From: Bolinopsis microptera
Taxonomy: Eukaryota; Ctenophora; Tentaculata; Lobata; Bolinopsidae
Reading direction: 5' to 3'
DNA length: 62,000 bases
Assembly (NCBI RefSeq): GCF_026151205.1
Contig: NC_087073.1
Coordinates: 1,818,501 to 1,880,500, forward strand
The position numbers and the translations under genes are program-made. The notes beneath the pieces are model-generated. The model was not told the DNA's origin. It searched no databases and saw only the letters and a list, made by a program, of their open reading frames with translations. This document shows positions 1 to 9,494 of this stretch, one piece after another. The first letter of the stretch is position 1. Each line of letters opens with the position of its first letter.

Positions 1-130
1 TAGGAGGGTTTTAAGTTTCACAATTTATCTCTTGAGTTAATCTGACGGTACAGTATTATAGGGAGTAGTACACTTTGTCTTCACTTGACGTGTCAACTAC
101 ACGTTATACTTCATTAAACTCGTTATACAG

Positions 131-308
131 TGGTCACCGTGTACTCTTGTGTACTCTCGAGTACTATTGTGTACTCTCGAGTACTCTTGTGTACTCTTGA
201 GTACTCTCGTGTACTCTTGTGTACTCTTGAGTACTCTTGTGTAATCTTGAGTACTCTCGTGTACTCTTGTGTACTCTTGTGTACTCTCGAGTACTCTTGT
301 GTACTCTT
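131..308. repeat. 10-bp minisatellite (GTACTCTYGT-like units)
   Basis: Roughly 17-18 units of a 10-bp motif alternate between GTACTCTTGT and GTACTCTCGA. The GAGTAC/GTACTC parts are mutually palindromic, so both strands can fold locally. The apparent 70-80 residue reading frames on both strands are products of this periodicity and are not called as genes. The array lies 5' of the MFS transporter gene. Confidence 0.85.
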
Positions 309-659
309 TATTCAAAGTTACATATATTACTCATTGGGACTCAATGAGTATATTTTATTCAGCTTCTTTCGGTTGTTTTAGTTTCAACCAGTTTTAAGTT
401 ATGTCCAGTTCTGAGTTCTGCCACCGCTGTGCGGCCACATTACCTATTGTGACCCGACTTGAATATATCATTACATCATACTGTTTGATTACTATGTAAT
501 ATTTATTACAGACATTTTATACAACTAGCTAATACAGTCTGAAAAACGTCTGACTTGTATAATTTGGTGTTATTTGAATGCAGCATATAATTATGTTTTT
601 AACCATAGACTGCGTGATCTTGTTTGAAGATAACTTACTACCACAGGTACACAAATATA
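309..659 (+). other. Upstream region of the MFS gene, possible 5' UTR or intron end
   Basis: No coding signal is seen. A plausible 3' splice site (ACTACCACAG) lies about 15 bases before the ATG chosen for the transporter, so part of this stretch may be an intron separating an upstream untranslated exon. No promoter element could be assigned. Confidence 0.35.
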
Positions 660-2168
660 ATGTTCTCTGGAAAACACGCCCGCCCAATCCCCTTGCTCGA
701 CTCTGACTTCAGTTCAGATGACGAATCCCTAGCTCCCACTAGTAAGAGGATGTCCTACACCTCCCTAGTCAACTCACAACCCATCTCTAGCTACCACCGA
801 CTAGTCATCTCATTCGTGTGTGCGGTTACCTTCGCCCAGTCCCTACAAATATACTTACCACTCTTACTAACCACACATCTGGGGTGCGAGATGGTGTTGT
901 CAGTAACTGACAGATCTCTGCTAGCTATTTCCTACCCTCTCTCTCACTTTATAGCTCCACTTTTAAACGCTGTCCTCACCAAGTACTCCATTAGGAAGAG
1001 GTTAGGCATGACACTTGGTATCGCTATGTTATTCATTCTCTCAACATTATTCTGCAAATCAGTACACACTATCGTGATATTGCGCTGCCTGGCAGGCATG
1101 TTGGTTATCCCTGAATCTACCCTGACTCAGCTCTGGTCACATGTTTACCCTCAGTCTTATCACGCGCGCTGCAGGATGATTGTGTCGTGTTGCAGCGCGG
1201 AAGGTTTAGCAGTTTCTGCTATTCTCCTCATGACCCATACTAGTGACATTAGATTCATCATTGCTGTAACCTCCATGTTTTTCATTCCCCCTGTCATGAT
1301 GTCATTCTGGGTAGTAGAGACCCCGCTAATGGTGCTGAGAAACGGTAAGTACAGCCAGATTATGAGGTCTATAGAAGCTGTGTTTAGAGGCCCCAAGATT
1401 AGCTCTCTGCGGCTTCAAGAGATCGACTTTAGTGAAGATTCTGCCACAAACTCTTGGAATCCTGCGTATTTGTTCAAGGAGAAGAGAAACAGACGGAATG
1501 TTCTGATTGTAGGAGCTCAAAGGGCCATCCAAGGCTTCATTCTAGCCACTATCCTCTGTACATTTCACTCAGTATTAAACGAACCAGCTGGGGCCTCCTG
1601 TTTCGCTGCTACTCCTGAGAACTGCACACTTGCCCACAAGGAGCCCCTCTACCATCGGAATCTGTGGAATGTTAAGCTGGGAGGTGTTGCTGTATCCTCA
1701 GTATTCGGCACCTACCTCCTTCCCTTCCTACCCTTCAAATACGAGATCCTCATCTTCTCCTTGACTGGTATTCTCTCATACTCCCTGCTCTCAGCTTGTG
1801 TTCTTAGTGGGCCCGGTCGGACAATACTACTGTGTCTTATCATTACATCTCATACTTCCTTTAACAGTGCAGTGTCTCATCTTGCCTCAACTGCCTCGGT
1901 CTCCATAGCTGGAGAGTGTCTCACAGGTCTAATATTCACTCTATCCATGGCACTTGGTAAGATACTGACAGATGAGACTAAGTTAGGTGCGTTGGTGATG
2001 AGTGCTGCTTTAATGGGTGTAGTGTTAGTGTCGGGTGTGTTGGTGAGAGTGCCGCCTACTAAAGACAAATGTAATGAGATGTTAGACAATGATCAGGATG
2101 TTCCGCTGATGGAGGAACTGGAAATGGAACTTGAGGAGGAGAAAGAGGGAGATCAGGAGTCTTGTTAG
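660..2168 (+). CDS. MFS (major facilitator) transporter, SV2/organic-ion-transporter-like, single exon
   Basis: A 502-residue protein with about twelve hydrophobic segments arranged 6+6 around a central cytoplasmic loop, as expected for a major facilitator carrier in a membrane. The N-terminal ~45 residues are hydrophilic and acidic with a di-leucine (PLLDSD) that could act as a sorting signal. A short ETP-LMVL segment after the sixth helix resembles the loop motif of SV2/organic-ion transporters. Between helices 7 and 8 is a Cys-containing luminal loop. The first ATG in frame (660) follows a possible splice acceptor. The open frame extends upstream only through a TTG, so ATG was chosen. The last dozen codons (EEEKEGDQES) are the first unit of the downstream 35-bp minisatellite, and the stop codon lies inside that unit. 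Substrate cannot be inferred. Confidence 0.8.
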   Translation: MFSGKHARPIPLLDSDFSSDDESLAPTSKRMSYTSLVNSQPISSYHRLVISFVCAVTFAQSLQIYLPLLLTTHLGCEMVLSVTDRSLLAISYPLSHFIAPLLNAVLTKYSIRKRLGMTLGIAMLFILSTLFCKSVHTIVILRCLAGMLVIPESTLTQLWSHVYPQSYHARCRMIVSCCSAEGLAVSAILLMTHTSDIRFIIAVTSMFFIPPVMMSFWVVETPLMVLRNGKYSQIMRSIEAVFRGPKISSLRLQEIDFSEDSATNSWNPAYLFKEKRNRRNVLIVGAQRAIQGFILATILCTFHSVLNEPAGASCFAATPENCTLAHKEPLYHRNLWNVKLGGVAVSSVFGTYLLPFLPFKYEILIFSLTGILSYSLLSACVLSGPGRTILLCLIITSHTSFNSAVSHLASTASVSIAGECLTGLIFTLSMALGKILTDETKLGALVMSAALMGVVLVSGVLVRVPPTKDKCNEMLDNDQDVPLMEELEMELEEEKEGDQESC

Positions 2169-2749
2169 AGGAGGAGAAAGAGGGAGATCAGGAGTCTTGT
2201 TAAAGGAGGAGAAAGAGGGAGATCAGGAGTCTTGTTAGAGGAGGAGAAAGAGGGAGATCAGGAGTCTTGTTAGAGGAGGAGAAAGAGGGAGATCAGGAGT
2301 CTTGTTAGAGGAGGAGAAAGAGGGAGATCAGGAGTCTTGTTAGAGGAGGAGAAAGAGGGAGATCAGGAATCTTGTTAGAGGAGGAGAATGAGGGAGATCA
2401 GGAGTCTTGTTAGAGAAGGAGAAAGAGGGAGATCAGGAGTCTTGTTAGAGGAGGAGAAAGAGGGAGATCAGGAGTCTTGTTAGAGGAGGAGAAAGAGGGA
2501 GATCAGGAGTCTTGTTAGAGGAGGGGAAAGAGGGAGATCAGGAGTCTTGTTAGAGGAGGAGAAAGAGGGAGATCAGGAGTCTTGTTGGAGGAGGAGTAAG
2601 AGGGAGATCAGGAGTCTTGTTAGAGGAGGAGAAAGAAGGAAATCAGGAGTCTTGTTAGAGGAGGAGAAGAGGGAGATCAGGAGTCTTGTTAGAGGAGGAG
2701 AAAGAGGGAGATCAGGAGTCTTGTTAGAGGAGGAGAAAGAGGGATATTA
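2128..2749 (+). repeat. 35-bp minisatellite, array 1
   Basis: About 17-18 tandem units of a purine-rich 35-bp motif (GAGGAGGAGAAAGAGGGAGA then TCAGGAGTCTTGTTA), with scattered substitutions and one single-base-short unit. The first unit overlaps the 3' end of the MFS coding sequence and supplies its stop codon. Since 35 is not a multiple of three, the array cannot extend the protein in one frame. Purine-rich on the + strand, it would form part of the 3' UTR. Confidence 0.95.
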
Positions 2750-2862
2750 TCCACTATGACAACTGCTTATTGGTCTTTGATTTACATATTATTATATAAA
2801 TATATATTAGTTAAGATGCGTAGCTACATTTAACATTTCATAAGATTTAAAATAAAATTCGA
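2743..2862 (+). terminator. 3' UTR segment with poly(A) signal, copy 1
   Basis: Unique sequence following array 1, ending in an AATAAA signal at 2851-2856. The same ~120-bp segment recurs after array 2 with only small indels, so array plus 3' end have been duplicated as a block. Confidence 0.6.
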
Positions 2863-3330
2863 AGGAGGAGAAAGAGGGAAATCAGGAGTCTTGTTAGAGG
2901 AGGAGAAAGAGGGAGATCAGGAGTCTTGTTGGAGGAGGAGAAAGAAGGAGATCAGGAGTCTTGTTAGAGGAGGAGAAAGAGGGAGATCAGGAGTCTTGTT
3001 AGAGGAGGAGAAAGAGGGAGATCAGGAGTCTTGTTAGAGGAGGAGAAAGAGGGAGATCATGAGTCTTGTTAGAGGAGGAAAAAGAAGGAGATCAGGAGTT
3101 TTGTTAGAGGAGGAGAAAGAGGGAGATCAGGAGTCTTGTTAGAGGAGGAGAAAGAGGGAGATCAGGAGTCTTGTTAGAGGAGGAGAAAGAGGGAGATCAG
3201 GAGTCTTGTTAGAGGAGGAGAAACTGGGAGATCAGGAGTCTTGTTAGAGGACGAGAAACTGGGAGATCAGGAGTCTTGTTAGAGGAGGAGAAAGAGGGAA
3301 ATCAGGAGTCTTGTTAGAGGAGGTGAAAGA
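2863..3330 (+). repeat. 35-bp minisatellite, array 2
   Basis: About 13 further units of the same 35-bp motif resume directly after the first poly(A) signal. Two adjacent units share the variant AAACTGGGAG, showing local unit duplication. Confidence 0.95.
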
Positions 3331-3455
3331 GGGATATTATCCACTATGACAACTGCTTATTGGTCTTTGATTTACATATTAAATAAATATATAAATTAGT
3401 TAAGATGCGTAGCTACATTTAACATTTCATAAGATTTAAAATAAAATTCGAAAAT
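3331..3455 (+). terminator. 3' UTR segment with poly(A) signal, copy 2
   Basis: Second copy of the segment at 2743-2862, with AATAAA at 3440-3445. Transcripts of the MFS gene could end at either signal. Confidence 0.6.
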
Positions 3456-4240
3456 CAAACGATAATTATAATTAATTGGATAATGAAATGGATAATTTTA
3501 AAATAACTACTGACCAGTTTAATTAATGAATCAGATGGTAGTTGTCTGTATCTGTGAAGGATTTGGTAAGACAGGGCAGGTAGTATCAGAGCTATTAACT
3601 CCTGTCGTCTCTCTTTCTCTTCCACTGAAATTATACATGATTACAGCTGATAACGAGCTTTCGGCACCAAAGTGGATACTATTCAATTAATGTGTTGCAC
3701 TGTACAATTTATGTTTTTGAATCACGTCCGAAAGTTTTGTAATTTATTTTTGTCCCAAAATTTCAAGTTGATCGTTTAAAATTTAGGTGGGTTAAGACCA
3801 TTTCAAAATCTGGATTCTGGCAGGTAAGTGATTTAAATTAAATAAAAAATGTTGTGTTCAAAAATTAGTACCTTCTATTTTCTCTTTACTCCTTCATAAA
3901 CTTTCTCCTTTCTCTTTAAAAATAAGTGATGCAACACCCTAAACAAGAGGGCAAAATTCTTTTTTCATATTATGGCTTCAAAATGAGTTCATCATTTACC
4001 TATTTATGCAAACGATTCTACATGGAATCAATAAGTGATGGTCTCGGAACAATTTAAGTTTTGAACATTATTTGCAGAACAGTTCAACGTTATTCCAACT
4101 AGCTACCTGCTACATCACTTGGCACCTGATCACCACAGTACTACACTGTAACTACTGTACTACACTGTAACTATAACTGTACTACACCACCTCTATCAGT
4201 ATTATTAATATTTATTCTCTATAATCCTATTTAAAAACTA
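3456..4240. other. Intergenic, AT-rich
   Basis: No gene or known repeat seen. A short tandem of TACTACACTGTAACTA-like units lies at about 4139-4186. Confidence 0.5.
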
Positions 4241-4358
4241 ACACAAACTTAGAGATTACCTATAACATATTGAGGTGATAGAACAATATAAAAATAGTTG
4301 GAACCCTCAATAATTGTATAACTAGGAGAAAGAAATTTAATAAAAATTAAAAACTCAC

Positions 4359-4488
4359 CAAGTTTATTGAGTAACGACAAAGCTTGTGACAGAAGAAGAC
4401 TAGAGATGGAATTGTCAGTTATAAGTTCACATAGTGGTTCGTACAAAGGTGAGTAATCTACTTTCACATCAAATGCTGCGATAATTTC
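4359..4488 (-). CDS. Exon of an unidentified gene (43 codons)
   Basis: On the minus strand a good acceptor (TTATTCTCAG) and donor (GTGAGT) bracket a 130-nt open segment encoding a Leu/Ser-rich, helix-like peptide (begins EIIAAFD, ends LSLLNKL). This looks like an internal exon of an alpha-helical repeat (ARM/HEAT-type) protein, but I do not recognise the family. Its first ~20 bases also appear at the start of the second segmental-duplication unit near 11847, so the duplication breakpoint falls within this exon. Confidence 0.5.
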
Positions 4489-4616
4489 CTGAGAATAATA
4501 TTAATAAGGCACTCGTTCACTAAAGTCACTAGTTGATATTATGGACTGTAGAGGTTGCACCAGAAATGATAAAACATGAAATTGACGAGTGGTCACACCT
4601 GTAAAAATATCTCTTG

Positions 4617-4692
4617 AGTTAACCCTTTATATATTATGCTTACCCTTTATATATTATGCTTACCCTTTATATATTATACTTTATATATTATG
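4617..4692. repeat. 24-bp tandem repeat (ACCCTTTATATATTATGCTT)
   Basis: Three to four units. Unit 2 has only one copy at the matching place (about 12000), so this expanded after the segmental duplication or contracted in the other copy. Confidence 0.8.
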
Positions 4693-5486
4693 CTACTAAG
4701 AAACTGTCGGCCAGACTGTTAACCTGTCGAATACTAAATTTCTTTATAGCAATAATCTTTGTCAGAGCACATGATTTAAAGATTTATCAAGAAATTCGTG
4801 TTCTCCAGGAGTCACTCGGTCGTACTGTATTAGACTTATTTTCATCAGACCAGGGAAACTGATAAGAACAGTTTGCAGCACATGAGCACACCTAAAGCAT
4901 TTTAAATCTAATGAAGGTCTTATCTCGTTCTTGACCATCAGCTTTCTATATTTACCCTATTCCAGATTTTAAACTAGATAAACAGAAAGGGATTTATCAA
5001 TGCAGAACGTGGTAAATGCAATTTGAGTGAATGATATACCACATATCATATAACAGGATACATATTTGTAATTAGCAGAACGTATTAGTCACTTATTAGC
5101 ATGACGTATTATATGTATTAAATTCAAAGCATCTACAGTGTGGCCCATTGTGCAAACGTTTGGGCTTATTTCTTAATCACTGGGTGCTTGATTGATATAA
5201 TTGTTTTAATAAGACTTGCTATCATCATTCATTCAAGGAATACATAAGTTGCTGATTGCTTCACAATGATGAAGTTTATTTTTATCTTAAATCAAGTTTA
5301 GCTGTTTTTATGCTGTTGCCCAAGATAATTACAAACAATTTAATGTTGGAAGGGTGTGACCTCCAATCGAATTTGCAACATTTTGGAACAGAAAACTCGT
5401 ATGAGTTACAGTGTACCATTTGCAAATTTGGATTGCATAGAGAAGGACTAATTTAGAAACCCAAATGTTTGCATACTGACTTATGG

Positions 5487-5632
5487 AGGCCCCATGTAGC
5501 CTCCAGGCTCGACAAACCCCGACAAACTCCAACACACCCCGACAAACCCCGAAAAACCTCGACACACCCTGACAAACCCCGACGTATCGAGATATGTCGT
5601 ATCATGTCGGGCCCACCGGCTACATGAGGCCT
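5487..5632. mobile_element. 146-bp MITE with 15-bp inverted ends
   Basis: The ends AGGCCCCATGTAGCC and GGCTACATGAGGCCT are inverted repeats with one mismatch. The element is flanked by TTATGG on both sides (5481-5486 and 5633-5638). The matching place in unit 2 (near 12985) is an uninterrupted ACTTATGGGC, which is an empty site. The interior is a run of ~10-bp GACAAACCCC-like units. No coding capacity; superfamily not assigned. Confidence 0.8.
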
Positions 5633-5688
5633 TTATGGGTTCCCTGTATTAGAACAAAATTTAGTGATTCATAGATTCATAGACTCAC

Positions 5689-5795
5689 GTTAATTGATCT
5701 GGAAAGTTCCACAATAAGTTCATCACTATGAGTCGTAGTAAACTTGGTCCAGGCTGATATAAAAGAAACTGTTGGCACATTTCCAGACATTTCTG
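5689..5795 (-). CDS. Exon of an unidentified gene (unit 1 copy)
   Basis: Minus-strand segment between a NAGNAG-type acceptor (TTTGCAGCAG, so the exon start may shift by three bases) and a GTGAGT donor. It encodes about 35 residues rich in Leu (contains LLRLIVMNLLWNF), again suggesting an alpha-helical protein. It is preserved almost unchanged in unit 2 at 13124-13230, including the donor. It lies upstream in transcription order of the exon at 4359-4488 and may belong to the same gene. Confidence 0.5.
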
Positions 5796-6191
5796 CTGCA
5801 AAGTATATTTAGGATATTATAGGAAGTTTGATATGGTTTATAATAGGCAGTTTATTTAGAATTAATAGAACGAAATAGTTTGCCCCTGAACTCTTGTTGA
5901 ATGGTTCAGATAAAACAAAAAAGGATGAAAAATAGTTAATTTTGACGAATATTGGGTTCAGGTTTTTATCATTTTATTAATAAAACAATTGACTGTCGAA
6001 GTATTAATAGGAGCAACTGATTGATAAGGTTAAAATAAATTCAGCAAAGGTACAAAGACCAGACTAGGAGTCATAGTTTTAAACTAATTACAACACTACA
6101 AATCTATTAAATTTATTGAGAATTATGTAATGTAACATAATGGAAATATTTTAAATGGGCATTATATCCTGTCCAAACCCAGGATGCACTA

Positions 6192-7220
6192 GGGGGGGGG
6201 GGGCCAATGGCATAAAATGGCATAAAATGGCATAAAATGGAGACTTTTTCTATGGAGAAAATGGAAAAACCCATGAGTAATTCTCCATTTTCTCCATTTT
6301 ATGCCATGTATTTTGTCTTCGGAATTTCATCTTTAACACCATTTAACACCTAAATTGGACATCCTAACATCTTTATTTACGCTTACTAGGGGCGTAACAA
6401 GCTTATGAAAGCTCATAGTAGGCTACTAGATGCTTATACTAGTTTAGTAGAGGCACACTTCAGGCAAACTCATAATTACTCAAGCCTAGTGTAAAGTTAA
6501 TTCTACAGGCTACAGCAGGAGTGAGTAATAGCGGAGAGTAATAGGCACTGAGAAGTGAGACCTACATCCTCGAAAGTCGAAACAAGCTCGCTCTGCAAAG
6601 GGGAGGCCTGCCTTCCGAGATCGCATTACCAGGGGGAAGCCTTGAGTCCAAATTTGTGTATCGAGGGGTAGGTGCAGACTTCGATAAACCGAAAAACCAA
6701 AAAAATATTTTCGGCTAATAATGAAGAGGGTAGCATGAAACGTGGAGAAAAGTGGTTTTAAGAAAAACTTTGAAAAATTTTGACTTAGAAAATTTTCGGC
6801 CCGAGTCATTCTCGATACGTACCTCTCGTATCGAGACCTCCCGATTCCGAGCTCGTGTTGCAAAGGGGAGGCCTGCCTTCCGAGATCGCATTACCTCGAG
6901 TCCAAAATTGTGTATCGAGGGGAAGGTGTGGACTTCGAAAAACCGAAAAAATATTTTCGGCAAATAATGATAATACACAATTTTTACAACATTTTTCAAA
7001 GTTTTCCTGAAAACCACTTTTCTCCATGTTTCATGATACCCTGTTCATTATTGGCCGAAAATATCTTTTTTTTAAATAATTTTTCTCGAAATTCTAAATT
7101 TTTCAGGTTTTCAATGGCATAAAATGGAGACTATTTCTATGGAGAAAATGGAAAAACCTATGAGTAATTCTCCATTTTCTCCATTTATGCCATTGGCCCC
7201 CCCCCCCCCCCCCCCCCCCC
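6192..7220. mobile_element. 1.03-kb non-autonomous element with poly-G/poly-C ends, 8-bp TSD
   Basis: Starts with 12 G and ends with 24 C. Next to these are inverted copies of CCAATGGCATAAA and of a ~75-bp self-complementary block (ATGGAGAAAATGG / CCATTTTCTCCAT), so each end can fold alone or with the other. Flanked by ATGCACTA on both sides (6184-6191, 7221-7228); unit 2 has a single ATGCACTA at about 13615. The interior holds two diverged direct copies of a ~200-bp block (GGGGAGGCCTGCCTTCCGAG at about 6600 and 6866). The 8-bp duplication suggests the hAT superfamily. No transposase is present. Confidence 0.8.
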
Positions 7221-7358
7221 ATGCACTACATGAAGAATTCGTTGTTACTTTGTTTAAAAAGTATTAATAGCACATGATTCTACCATACCTTGCATTGTGG
7301 GACAAAACGACCACATTTGGAAAAAGTAAGGCTACGTCCTGTGTTGGTAACAAGTATA

Positions 7359-9134
7359 TATGGACACGTTCATTTGAGTTTGAGGATATTGGTAAATATA
7401 AGTGACCCTATTAAAAGGCACAGTGTAGTTGACTTTGTCACACTATGAAATTACTTAAACCCTTGATGGTTAGGATAATCGTCTCATCCTCTAGGCTAAC
7501 TTTGTCACATAATGATATCTTAATCAGGTGATAAGATATCGCTTAAATACGGCCGGCACGGAAATGGTTACATTGTCACACTATAAACATGTGACGGAGT
7601 AAATATGGACCCCTTGCTGCCGTTTTTGACCAAATTTTTGAGTGTCCAGTTGATTGGATGGGTACATATGACCATTACCTACATATTTGACGACTTTTTT
7701 CGTTAGATGATGCATTCAGGTTTACTCTGTCACACATTAAAGAAAATATATGATGAATGTTTAGGGCACCCTGATAAGCAATGCTGAGTAGTGTAAGTTT
7801 ATTTGATGGCCTGGAAGTGCTGGGAATTGTTATTATATCATATAGTCGTAAGGAATTAAAACACAGAAGGCACAACCAAGCTTACTTTGTCACACAATCT
7901 TGATAATATCTGAACATGTGTGAAATTGAACAAATAATGATATACCAGCTTAAACCCCTTATATTATACGTACTATGGATCAAACAACACTGCTAGTACC
8001 ATGCACCAGTCACATAAATCAATATCAGGTGGTAATATGTTAACAGTGTCACAATTAAACTACCGCTACATGGTCAAAAATAGGGTAATTTTGTCACAAA
8101 AAATTATTATAACTCTGTTAGCTCCTTGCTGGCAAAATAACTAGTTTATCGACATTTTTTTGATGATAAAGTTACATAGTATTCTAATAGAAGTATAGTT
8201 CTTCAAAATAGGGGCAAGACATGTTTACTTTGTCACATCAGTTATTATAAGAGTTAGGTAATCGTCACATTTTGTCACATTTTTAGTGACTTTGACAAAT
8301 TTAACCTAAAATTGTTAAACTTAAGCTCTGATGTTCTGGACAATATTGTAATAGAGGTATAGAATATAGATCTTCAAAATAGGAGCAAGACATGTTTACT
8401 TTGTCACATCAGTTATTATAAGAGTTATTATAAGAGACTATTTCATTCTATAATCATTGTTTTTAATCTATTTACGATTTCGTATAATTTTTTGTGACAA
8501 TGTAAACATCAACTGATCTTAACTTGCATCAACTACATTGTCATCATATTAAATTTTCCCGCCTTTCAAACCAAAATCAGATATAAATTATTCGCCCAAA
8601 ATTTTAAATTTCATATATTATTGTGACAAAATTAACCTCATTTCCCAATAACCAAGTGCCTGTATTAGCTAACTATTCAAAACAACATATTTTAGGGCTA
8701 TGCTTGGTAGAGCAACCATAAAATAATGAGTTGAAAGGGTTTTTAGGACACCTCACAGTAGAATAGAGGTATGGTATCATGAGTGTGACAAAGTTACCCA
8801 AATATTGCCTTGTAACCGTTCGATCCGTGCCCATTAACCAATGTTGTATCATAATTGTTAGATAGACCTAATTTACTATATTTCAGACCAAGGAATGATA
8901 ATTAGACAACTGCAGTTAACTAAGTCACACAGAATGTGACATTTGAAACATTATAGTGCCTAACAACAATAGATTTTCTTTCTGAGCGGTGCATATGGGA
9001 GTATGGGTTACGTGGCTAATGTTCAGAACTTCTGAACGTGCTAGGTTAATAGATGTCAAAATTAAGCCACTATCGTCAAAAACGCTATTATTTTTGTTTA
9101 CCAATATCCTCAAACTCAAATGAACGTGTCCATA
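7359..9134. mobile_element. 1.78-kb non-autonomous DNA transposon, 38-bp TIRs, packed with TTTGTCACA sites
   Basis: A perfect 38-bp inverted repeat starts TATGGACACGTTC (7359-7396) and closes at 9097-9134. TATA flanks both sides (7355-7358, 9135-9138), and unit 2 has the uninterrupted site (AGTATATGGC near 13750). The interior carries about ten TTTGTCACA-like motifs in one orientation (7434 to 8409), then the reverse orientation (TGTGACAA, 8491 to 8793), a pattern typical of transposase-binding subterminal repeats. A ~55-bp segment is directly repeated near 8195 and 8370. No transposase ORF. Confidence 0.85.
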
Positions 9135-9494
9135 TATATGGCACTCCGGCCGGTTAAATAAATCAAAACAATAAATTAAAAATCTTTCGTCCTGGCTGGT
9201 TGCCTGGCCTGGGGGCAATACCTCTGGTGGTCGAGAATACCACCGTCTTGAATTACCATCATTCAAGGTTACTGAGGGTGGTACAAGACACGATTGAGGT
9301 TCAAAGTTCTGTTCCCAAAGAAAACGGAAAATCATCAGAATATAAAAGGAGATTTTGGGAGAGATTTAAAGAGGAGCTTTTCTGCCGGGCCCCTTGACCG
9401 AATTTTCGCGGTTTTGAAGTTTTGGAAGCAGTATATCCAGAGAAAACGATGATGCAATGAACATTTTGAATATGTCCTAGTACCAGGGACATAT

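Noticed and set aside
97-381. Repeat peptides (EYTRV / YSCVL)
   Set aside because: Opposite-strand translations of a 10-bp minisatellite.
6510-7122. Several 60-117 residue ORFs inside the poly-G element
   Set aside because: They overlap on both strands of internally duplicated noncoding sequence and show no domain.
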